Shown here one piece after another: positions 54,768-64,000 of a stretch of DNA of 64,000 nt. The notes beneath the pieces were generated by a model. The model saw only the letters and a program-made list of their open reading frames with translations. It had not been told where the DNA came from and searched no databases. Position 1 is the stretch's first letter, and each line of letters starts with the position of its first letter. The stretch is from NCBI GenBank assembly GCA_039029355.1, contig JBCCGI010000003.1:152167-216166 (forward strand), written 5' to 3'. This DNA is from JBCCGI01 sp039029355. Lineage in GTDB: Bacteria; Planctomycetota; UBA1135; GCA-002686595. The translations under genes were made by a program, and so were the position numbers.

Positions 54768-55946
54768 ATGTTCGCACTTCCGGCCCTCGGTCTCGCTCTC
54801 CCCGCCCTCGTCGCGGCGACCTCGCCCCAGGACCAACTCTGGGTCGTCGACGCGGCCGGCGGACCCGGCTTTGACTTCTTCGACGTTCAGCCCGCCGTCG
54901 ACCACGCCGGTGACGGCGACACGATCCTGGTTCGCGCCGGCGGCTACGGCTCGTTCACGATCGACGGGAAGGACCTGGTCGTCACCTCGGACGCCGAGGC
55001 GACGCCCCTGGTCCAAACCGTGACGGTCCAGAACCTGCCCGCGGGCGAGGAGGTCGCGCTGCGCGGCTTCCGCACCGGGCCGATCAACCTCTTGAACAAC
55101 GATGGGACGGTGCTGCTCGAGTCGATCCAGGCCGGCTCGGTGCTGTTCCCCTGCGTCGCCTTCTTGCTCTCTCCGGGGCAGCTCGTGGTGGAGAGCTGCG
55201 CGAACGTGGTCGCGACCCGCTGCTCCTTTGTCGCGGGCGGCGAGGCGCTTGAGGGGTACGACGGAATCCACGCCGTCGGATCGAGCCTGTCGCTGTACGA
55301 GTGCTCGGCCCAGGGCGGAACGCCGACCCAGTCCGGCGGCTCGCCCGGGGGCGACGGGATCGAGGTGGTCGACGGCTTCCTGTTCGCGGCCGGCAGCTCG
55401 CTGAACGGGGGCTGCGGAGCGGAGGGTGGGCTGTGCACCGGCGGCGGCCCCGGCGGCGCGGGGCTGCGCCGCGTCGGCGGCGACCTGCCGCGCCTGCTCG
55501 GGAGCGTGTTCGCCGGCGGTTCGGGCGGCTGCCCGCTCGACTGGCCGCTCTGCAGCATCTGCGGGCCCTCGGGAGCGGACCAGGTCGGTGGCTTCGAGAC
55601 CATCGCCGGGTTCGCGCGCAACTACGAGCTCGGCTCACCCGCGCCGGCGGGCGGCGCGACGACCTTCGTCTACAGCGGCCAGGCCGGCGACCTGGTCTTC
55701 AGCCTGGTCGGGTTCGGGAACACGCCGCTCTTCGCGCCGGAGCTCGCGGGTGTGCTCATCGTGCCGATCCCGCCGATTCTCGTGTCCCACGGCCCCGTGG
55801 ACGCCGGGGGAGGCTTGAGCGGTTCGATCGCGCTGCCCGGGCTCCCGCCGGGCTTCGAGGCCTTCACCGTGTACGCGCAGGGCGCCGCGATCTCGGGCGT
55901 CGGCGCGGCGGTGCTGGCGGCGCCGAGCCAGCTCTCGATTCTGTAG
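54768..55946 (+). CDS. Secreted right-handed beta-helix protein with shared beta module
   Basis: 392 residues; GGAGGG lies 6 nt before the ATG. The signal peptide is ALPALGLALPALVAATS. About 30-275 has the repeating short-strand pattern of pectin-lyase-like beta-helices (FTIDGKDLVVTS, VALRGFRTGPINLLNN, GQLVVESCANVVATRCSF) with several Cys and Gly-rich turns. The last about 105 residues are the shared module (GSPAPAGGATTFV...VLAAPSQLSIL). No catalytic residues recognised, so binding or a structural role is as likely as a lyase. Confidence 0.78.
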   Translation: MFALPALGLALPALVAATSPQDQLWVVDAAGGPGFDFFDVQPAVDHAGDGDTILVRAGGYGSFTIDGKDLVVTSDAEATPLVQTVTVQNLPAGEEVALRGFRTGPINLLNNDGTVLLESIQAGSVLFPCVAFLLSPGQLVVESCANVVATRCSFVAGGEALEGYDGIHAVGSSLSLYECSAQGGTPTQSGGSPGGDGIEVVDGFLFAAGSSLNGGCGAEGGLCTGGGPGGAGLRRVGGDLPRLLGSVFAGGSGGCPLDWPLCSICGPSGADQVGGFETIAGFARNYELGSPAPAGGATTFVYSGQAGDLVFSLVGFGNTPLFAPELAGVLIVPIPPILVSHGPVDAGGGLSGSIALPGLPPGFEAFTVYAQGAAISGVGAAVLAAPSQLSIL

Positions 55947-56007
55947 AGGGCCCAGGGGACCGCGCCGCCCGCCGCGGCGCGGTCCCCCTGCGGATGGGGC
56001 CGAGCGC

Positions 56008-58206
56008 TCAGGGCGCCTGGATGCGCAGCGCGTTGCTGGCCGAGACGAGCTGCGCCGCGGTGGGATCGACGGTCCAGACCTGCGCCGTGCCGGCGCTGCC
56101 CGCGGCCGCGGAGGCGAAGGTGCTGAGAATCGTGAAGCCGCCGCCGGCACCGGTCAACTGATCGACGACGACGTCCGGGCTCGGGACCAGCGTTCCGCCG
56201 AGGAAGGGCAGGAAGAGCTCGCTCATGCCGTACACCAGGAACGCAGCGCTGTTCTCGTGCGCGTCCCACAGCGTGATGGCGTAGGACGAGCCGGCGGCGA
56301 GGCAGCCGAAGCCGGCCAGCCGCGGCGTGCCGTTCTTGCCCGCCAGGGCGTAGCCGAGGTCGCTCCAGGGGCTCGGAGCGAACTGGTGCGTTACCGTCAG
56401 CGCGACGTTGTCGACGCGGTGCTCGTTGGTGTCGATCCCCGTGCGGCCGCCGAAGCCGATCCGCGCGAGCGAGGGCGTGAAGCTCGGAACCGCTAGTCCC
56501 TGGAACGGGAACTCCGACGGCTCCCCGGCGCCGGTGAGCCGCAGCCCGAAGGCGCCGCCCTGCAGGCTGACCTCGGCGCGGTGCCACTGCCCCGAGTCCA
56601 GTTGGAAGCCGACCGGAACGGTGCCGAGGACCTGGCCGTCGATCGACAGGCTCACCTCGTTGACGCCGCCGGCGGCGTAGCGCCGCAGGGTGACGGTGAG
56701 TGCGCCGATGCCCGGCCCGTTCTCCCCGAAGAGCGCCGTTGCGTCGTGCACCGAGGCGTCCAGCAGGTTGAACGAGATGCCGTCGGCGCCGTTGCCGCCG
56801 CCCATCCAGAAGTCGAACGAGGCATGAAAGCTGTCCACCGGCGCCGGGGCGACGACATCGGAGATGCCGGAGCCGACCTGGCCCTGCAGGGCGGGGGTGA
56901 GCCGCAGTGCGGCCTGCTCGATCGCGGCGGCGCCGTTGGTCGCGAAGGCGAGGCCCGGCGTGCCCCCGAAGTCCTGGGTCGCCTGGACCGGCTCCTCGGT
57001 GAAAATCGCGACGTGCTCGCGGTGGGAGATCACCGTCAGTCGTCCGGCTCCGGGCAGGAGCGTCATGAACCCGCTCTGCCCCCAGGTCGACGTGCCGCCC
57101 TGCCCGAAGCTCGCCTCGACGGTTCCGTCCGGGAGGAGCCGCGTCAGCTCCAGGTCGGGATTCGAGCTCACCAGGACCTCCCGCGCCAGGTAGATCTCGC
57201 CGCCGTCTCCAAGGGCGATGTTCATCTCGCGGGCGTTGCCGCTCAGCGAGCCGCCGATCCCGAAGCCGGTGTCGAGCGTGCCGTCGGGCTGGAAGCGGCT
57301 GAGGGAGTAGGTCTCGTCGTAATCGGCGCCCCAAGCGAGGATCCCGCCGCCCGCGTCGATGGCGATCTCCTCGACCCGATCCGAGAGGAGGACCACGCCA
57401 GCCGTTCCGAAGCTCGCGTCCAACGCGCCGTCCGCGGTCAGCCGCGTGAGCCCGTAGCCGTTCTTGTGGAACGACACGACGATGCGACCGTCGGGCAGGA
57501 GCTCCAGATCGAAGGGGTATTCGAAGCCTTGGGGAAGGCCCTCGAACGTCGCGGTGCCGTTCACGCCGAAGGCGGTGTCGGGGGAGCCATCGGGGAGCAG
57601 GCGCAGGACCGAGGCGGGGAACGTGCCCACGCTGCCGGACGCGGTCACGAGGATTCTGTCGCCTTGAACCGCGAGGCGTTCGAGGCCCGAGTCGTCGCCC
57701 TGGGGCAGCTCGAGCACGCCCCCCGTGCCGAAGCTCGCGTCGGGCGTCCCGTCGGTATCCAACCGCGCCAGGAAGGCGATCCCCGGGCCGTCGCCGTCAC
57801 CGCCCGACGGGTAGGAGGAGCCGACGAGCAGCAGCTTGCCGTCGGGCTGGAGAGCCAGCGGCTGCCTCTTCACGCGGACGACGTCGCCGCTCACCGCGAC
57901 CGTCACGGTGCCGGCGACGCCGTAGGTCGGATCGGCGAGGCCGTTCGACAAGAGTCGCGTCACCGTGCCGGATTCGTCGGCGTAGAGGATCTTCCCATCG
58001 CTCTGGGCCACCGCGCCCGCCACCGTCGTCTGCTCGCCCAGCTCGACGACGCCGGCCCCGCTCTCCGAGAACAGGCCCGGGCCGTAGGAGAGATCGCGCG
58101 TTCCTCCCCCCACGTCGGCCAGCGCGTGGCCGCCGGTCCAGGACGTCGTTCCCGCGGTCAGTAGGGCCAGGCCCACGATTCGATTCCGGAGTGCTCTCGG
58201 GTCCAT
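56008..58206 (-). CDS. Secreted delta-60 repeat protein with lectin-like and shared module domains
   Basis: 732 residues with a signal peptide (GLALLTAGTTSWTGGHALA). About 40-400 are delta-60 repeats (L..DG..D.SFG..G, LLPDGRIVVSF), a beta-propeller type. About 405-610 resembles an L-type lectin/concanavalin-like jelly roll (FHASFDFWMGGGNGADGISF, GFGGRTGIDTNEHRVDNVAL). The final about 115 residues are the shared module, ending SNALRIQAP. A sugar-binding surface protein is likely. Confidence 0.82.
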   Translation of the reverse strand: MDPRALRNRIVGLALLTAGTTSWTGGHALADVGGGTRDLSYGPGLFSESGAGVVELGEQTTVAGAVAQSDGKILYADESGTVTRLLSNGLADPTYGVAGTVTVAVSGDVVRVKRQPLALQPDGKLLLVGSSYPSGGDGDGPGIAFLARLDTDGTPDASFGTGGVLELPQGDDSGLERLAVQGDRILVTASGSVGTFPASVLRLLPDGSPDTAFGVNGTATFEGLPQGFEYPFDLELLPDGRIVVSFHKNGYGLTRLTADGALDASFGTAGVVLLSDRVEEIAIDAGGGILAWGADYDETYSLSRFQPDGTLDTGFGIGGSLSGNAREMNIALGDGGEIYLAREVLVSSNPDLELTRLLPDGTVEASFGQGGTSTWGQSGFMTLLPGAGRLTVISHREHVAIFTEEPVQATQDFGGTPGLAFATNGAAAIEQAALRLTPALQGQVGSGISDVVAPAPVDSFHASFDFWMGGGNGADGISFNLLDASVHDATALFGENGPGIGALTVTLRRYAAGGVNEVSLSIDGQVLGTVPVGFQLDSGQWHRAEVSLQGGAFGLRLTGAGEPSEFPFQGLAVPSFTPSLARIGFGGRTGIDTNEHRVDNVALTVTHQFAPSPWSDLGYALAGKNGTPRLAGFGCLAAGSSYAITLWDAHENSAAFLVYGMSELFLPFLGGTLVPSPDVVVDQLTGAGGGFTILSTFASAAAGSAGTAQVWTVDPTAAQLVSASNALRIQAP

Positions 58207-58378
58207 CCGTCGGTCCTCATCGGTTGAGGGTTCCCTAGCGTATGCGGGGATCGTCCCCCGCTGTCATGCGGGAGTGCGGTGGAGTCGAGCGGGAGGGGAA
58301 CCGAAAAGGGACGCTTTTCTCCGCCCCGCGGCCCTTGGCTCGCGGGCTCGGGTTTGCGCCGCTCCTCCTTGGGCGGCG

Positions 58379-60318
58379 CTAGGGCCGCCAGGTCGCCCCG
58401 AAGAAGAACGCGCGGCGCGGGTTGTCGAAGTCGTCGAACTCCGACTGCGTCGAGTCGGTCAGCCGCTGCACGCCGGCGAACAGGTCGAGCGACTCGCTCG
58501 GCGACCAGCCGACGCGGACGTCGGCGCGCACGTACTCGGCGCCCTCGAAGCCGGGGCCGAGGTCCTCGACCGCGTAGATGCCGGAGTCGAGCTCCCAGTT
58601 GTCGCCGAGGTCGAGGTAGGAGCGCAGGTTGAAGATGTGGCGCGGGCTTTGGTCCTCGGTGGGCAGCTCGACGCCGTTGGCCTCGTACTCGCCGTAGAGA
58701 AAGGAGTAGGCCGAGCGCAGCGACCAGCGCGAGATGGGCTGGATGTCGAGCGCGAGCTCGGCGCCGTAGCCGTGGCCCTCGGCGTCGTTGGTGACGAACT
58801 GCTGGAACGTGACCGGGTCGAGGTCGGCGAAGTGCAGGTTCTCGTAGTCGTTGTAGAAGAGGGCGAGGTCCGCCGAGACGCGCTCGGAGAGCAGCGCGCG
58901 TGCGCCGATCTCGTAGGCGAACAGCACCTCCGCCAGGAAGTCCGGATCGCCGATGGTGGCGCTGTTCGGGCTGAGGAAGCGCTCCTCGAGCGATGGCGTA
59001 CGCACGGCGCGCGAGGCGCTGGCCCACATCATGGCGGTCTCCGACGGGGTCCAGGTGGCGCGTGCAGTGGGCTGCAGCTCGAAGCCGGTCGCGTCGTTGT
59101 GCTCGCCGGCGAGGCCGAGCATGACGGTCAGGTTGTCGGTGATCTCGGTGGTCGTCAGGGCGAAGGCGCGGAAGATGCTCTGGGTGTGATCCTCGGGCTC
59201 GAAGGCCAGGAAGAACGGGTCGTCGCCCTGCAGCCTGCTGTCGATCAGGCGGTAGCCACCGCCGACGGTGAGCAGCGCGCCGTGATCGAGCTCCACGTTG
59301 CGGTTGTACTCGAAGTCGACCGTGTTGATGTCGAGGTCGAGCAGCGTCGGGATGTCCTGCTGGTTAGTCGTGAACCAGGTGTGCCAGTGGGAGCCCGCCT
59401 CGGCGTCCTCCATGCTCCAGTACAGCTGGAACCCGCGCTTGTCCGCGACGTCCTCGAAGGGCAGGAACGTCGTCAGGTCGAAGGCCGTGTCCTCGAAGCG
59501 GCCCTCGTAGGCGCGCGTCCACACCGTGAAGTCCTTGCCCTCGCTCGACCACTCGGTGCGGAAGCCGGCGCTGTTCAGGTTCCAGTCCTGGCCGAAGCCC
59601 TCGAACGGGTTGCTGGCGGTGTCGTAGTCGGCGACCTTGAGCCACGCGCGGTAGCGCCCGTTCTCGCCGAAGGTGCCGCCGTAGCGCGCGCTGGCGTGGC
59701 GGTCGTCGTTGGCCGCGCGGGCCGTGATGCGCTTGCCCTGCGTCTCGGACGGGTCGAGCGTGATGACGTGGACCACACCGTGCACGGCGTTGGAGCCCCA
59801 CAGGATGCCTCCCGGTCCGCGGACGATCTCGATGCGGTCGACGTCCGCGAGGTCGATGTCCTGCAGTGCCCACCAGGTCCCGGCGAAGAGCGGCGAGTAC
59901 ACGACGATGCCGTCGATCATCACCAGGAGCTGGTTGAGATAGGCCAGGCTGGTCGACGACAGGCCGGGCCCGAAGCCGCGCGACGTGACGTCCCAGTTGT
60001 CCGTGGTCCAGTGCGACACGTAGAAGCCCGGCACCATGCGCAGCGCCTCGGGGATCGACGAGTGACCCGAGCGGCGGATCTCGTCGCCGGTCAGGACGTA
60101 CACCGCGGCCGGCAGCTCGGACAGGCTCTGCTCCGACCGGGTGGCGATTGTGACCTCGATGTCCATGAGGTCTTCGAGGCTCAGGTCGGTGAGGTCGACA
60201 CCGTCGTTCGCGACGGCCGATCCGAGGCCTGGCGCGGGGACGGGGCCCTGGGCCGCGCTTGGCGGCGTCAGGAGGGCGATGGCGCCCACGAGGAGCGCGA
60301 GGAAGGGCAAGGGATGGG

Positions 60319-60322
<4 letters not shown>
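58379..60322 (-). CDS. TonB-dependent outer-membrane receptor
   Basis: 647 residues; the ATG overlaps the histidine-kinase stop by 4 bases (ATGA). A signal peptide is followed by LSLEDLMDIEVT, a segment found in receptors linked to signalling, then the plug domain (AAVYVLTGDEIRRSG, RIEIVRGPGGILWG, NAVHGVVHVIT) and a barrel of about 22 strands ending in an aromatic FFFGATWRP. Ligand unknown. Last gene of an operon with a YfiR-like protein and a hybrid kinase, so its substrate may be what the system senses. It is far from the B12 riboswitch. Confidence 0.88.
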
Positions 60323-62727
<2,405 letters not shown>

Positions 62728-62728
62728 C

Positions 62729-63298
62729 TCACTTGCCCTCCGTCTTGACGATGCGGGCGAGCTTCAAGAGCTCGGAGCTGATCGAGAGCCCCTTGCGCTT
62801 GGCCACGCCCGTGTTGATCTCGAAGCGGACCTTTTGCCGCTCGAGGAACATGTTGATGCAGGCGCCCGCCTGCGCGAACCCATCGACCTCACCGACGACC
62901 AGGACCGCCTGTTTGGAGGTGCGGGTGAGCAGCTCGGAGCGGGTTTTTGCCGCCAGCCCGCAGCAATAGACGAGGTGGGCGTCGAGCGTCCGCGGCAGCT
63001 CCGCGACGCGACGGATCACGACGCTCCGACCCTGCACCTTCTTGCCCTCGAACGTCTTGTCGAGGAGCGCTCCGAACGGGTCCTTGCCGACGATCAGCAG
63101 CGTGATCGGCTCGTCCTTCCGCTTGAACGTGCCCTTGGGCCAGGTCGTGTAGCGGATGAAGTTGAAGAGGAAGGCCGCCTTGAGCTTGTACTCGGTCGGG
63201 TTCTGGGCCGCAGCCTCCACCGCGTGCGGGGCCTGCGGGCCAGCGGAGGCCGACGGACCGACCGCGAGGCCGAGGAGCGCCAAGACCCCGAGCCACAC
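62729..63298 (-). CDS. YfiR-like (DUF4154) periplasmic protein
   Basis: About 189 residues from a GTG that opens a hydrophobic signal (WLGVLALLGLAVGPSASA). The DUF4154 domain is complete: LKAAFLFNFIRYTTWP, LLIVGKDPFG, VIRRVAELP, VYCCGL and ISSELLKLARIV. The signal n-region lacks basic residues from this GTG, so a start further out (GTG at 63400 or 63445) is possible, but that adds Pro-rich sequence. YfiR restrains the diguanylate cyclase YfiN through its CHASE8 domain; here the following gene carries CHASE8 on a histidine kinase. Confidence 0.82.
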   Translation of the reverse strand: MWLGVLALLGLAVGPSASAGPQAPHAVEAAAQNPTEYKLKAAFLFNFIRYTTWPKGTFKRKDEPITLLIVGKDPFGALLDKTFEGKKVQGRSVVIRRVAELPRTLDAHLVYCCGLAAKTRSELLTRTSKQAVLVVGEVDGFAQAGACINMFLERQKVRFEINTGVAKRKGLSISSELLKLARIVKTEGK

Positions 63299-63374
63299 CG
63301 AGCACCGGCGCGGCGGGGCCGTGCGGAGCGAGGCGTCGTGGACTCTAGGCGCCGCCTGGGGGGGCGTGGGCCTT

Positions 63375-63413
63375 CGAGGGGGTACGGGGGAACGAGCCAC
63401 GAGGGGGTACGGG
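63375..63413. repeat. 14-bp direct repeat upstream of the YfiR-like gene
   Basis: CGAGGGGGTACGGG occurs twice, at 63375-63388 and 63400-63413, 25 bp apart, in the probable control region. A run of nine C follows at 63423-63431. It may be a regulator site. Confidence 0.5.
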
Positions 63414-63621
63414 CTGCTTTGGCCCCCCCCCTTTCGGAGCCCCACAGGGGCAACTTGACGGCCGCCCTGCCGTTAAGGAAAGGATGGCGTCCCGGTTTTG
63501 GGTCTAGAACCTCCCATTCCCCTAACCTCCGCGGTTGCTTTGGCTCGCCGTTCCGGATACCAAACAGCGGATTCCGGCTCTCCGCGTGGGAGGGCCAACC
63601 CCAGAGAGAAGGTTGATCCCA

Positions 63622-63870
63622 ATGAAGAAAGCTCTCCTCGGCGCGGCTCTCGCCGGCGTGACCCTGGCCGGATGCCTCGGCCCGAACAAGGCGTTCAACG
63701 GCGTCCACGACTGGAACCGCGAGGTCACCGACAACGACATCCTGAACGAGCTGGTCTTCCTCGGCTGCACGTTCGTCGTGCCGGTCTACAGCGTTGCCTA
63801 CCTGGTCGACATCATCGTGCTCAACACGATCGACTACTGGACCGGCGACGACTCGCCCATGGGCGAGTAG
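63622..63870 (+). CDS. Small DUF3332-like lipoprotein
   Basis: 82 residues. Lipoprotein signal KKALLGAALAGVTLAGC, then LGPNKAFNGVHDWNREVTDN, and a hydrophobic span LGCTFVVPVYSVAYLVDIIV ending NTIDYWTGD. The length and the VHDWN and YWTGD blocks fit DUF3332. An AGAAGG ribosome site lies about 10 nt before the ATG. Function unknown. Confidence 0.78.
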   Translation: MKKALLGAALAGVTLAGCLGPNKAFNGVHDWNREVTDNDILNELVFLGCTFVVPVYSVAYLVDIIVLNTIDYWTGDDSPMGE

Positions 63871-64000
63871 CTCCTGGAAGAGCCTCCGGCGCCCCCCCCG
63901 CCCGCCCCACCGGGGCCCCGGGCGCGGGGGGCCGGCGATTTGGGGGTAACACCAAAAACCAGTAGAAAAACAACACAAGAGAACCCCCCAAAGGGTCGCC
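63871..64000. other. GC-rich inverted sequence then A-rich end of window
   Basis: The stop is followed by a C-rich then G-rich stretch that can form an imperfect hairpin (63888-63935), a possible terminator. The last about 60 bases are A-rich and low in complexity, unlike the rest; this may be a contig-end artefact. No gene seen. Confidence 0.4.

Noticed and set aside
63940..64000. A-rich window end as an AT-rich regulatory region or mobile-element border
   Set aside because: The sequence is low-complexity, lacks motifs and lies at the edge; an artefact cannot be excluded.

Overview
This looks like the chromosome of a planctomycete-like bacterium. The DNA is very G+C-rich. It encodes several ECF-type sigma factors, one beside a Ser/Thr kinase as in the planctomycete ECF-STK arrangement. 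It also encodes many large secreted proteins (FG-GAP, delta-60, beta-helix, HEAT) that share a recurring beta-rich module, and large carboxypeptidase-regulatory-like (CPD) repeat proteins. The lineage call is inference from gene content; no rRNA is present. No integrase, transposase, CRISPR array or phage gene was seen, so the window reads as ordinary chromosome with many uncharacterised surface genes.

Layout. 0-6.2 kb: translationally coupled operon of a HEAT/amidotransferase-fold protein, a FixH/YtkA-like lipoprotein, a diheme MauG-like peroxidase and a molybdopterin oxidoreductase. 6.3-9.8 kb: ABC-2 exporter operon with two ATPases and two permeases. 10-16.6 kb: three large secreted or repeat proteins. 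16.8-20.3 kb: glutaredoxin, ECF sigma factor, Ser/Thr kinase. 20.3-22.4 kb: a small membrane-anchored CPD protein and a CAP-domain protein. 22.5-25.1 kb: a cobalamin riboswitch followed by two secreted proteins. 25.1-33.1 kb: a glycan-type cluster (Wzt-like ATPase, two YfhO-like membrane proteins, methyltransferase, GNAT enzyme). 33.2-38.4 kb: sigma-like factor, zinc-finger anti-sigma-like TM-TPR protein, a broken CHAT remnant and an intact exported TPR-CHAT protease. 38.4-42.5 kb: secreted protein, tetraheme/metallophosphatase/dead-peptidase fusion, AT-richer Cys-rich small protein. 42.5-48.2 kb: CPD repeat protein, ECF sigma factor, and a sigma factor fused through a membrane helix to CPD repeats. 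48.3-54.6 kb: moaA, rhodanese, subtilase, lipase-like hydrolase, macro domain, nitrilase, tRNA(CAU). 54.8-58.2 kb: two more module-bearing secreted proteins. 58.4-63.3 kb: YfiR-like protein, CHASE8-type hybrid histidine kinase and TonB-dependent receptor operon. 63.6 kb: small DUF3332-like lipoprotein. The last 60 bases are unlike the rest.

Themes. Many genes have a TA(C/G)NNT hexamer ending 6-9 nt before the start codon and no Shine-Dalgarno sequence, suggesting leaderless mRNAs; these hexamers also settle several start codons, including TTG starts. Six convergent gene pairs overlap at their 3' ends. The most promising candidates for undescribed biology are the sigma / membrane anti-sigma / exported CHAT protease locus, the B12-riboswitch pair of secreted proteins, the module shared by seven secreted proteins, and the membrane-tethered sigma-CPD fusion.
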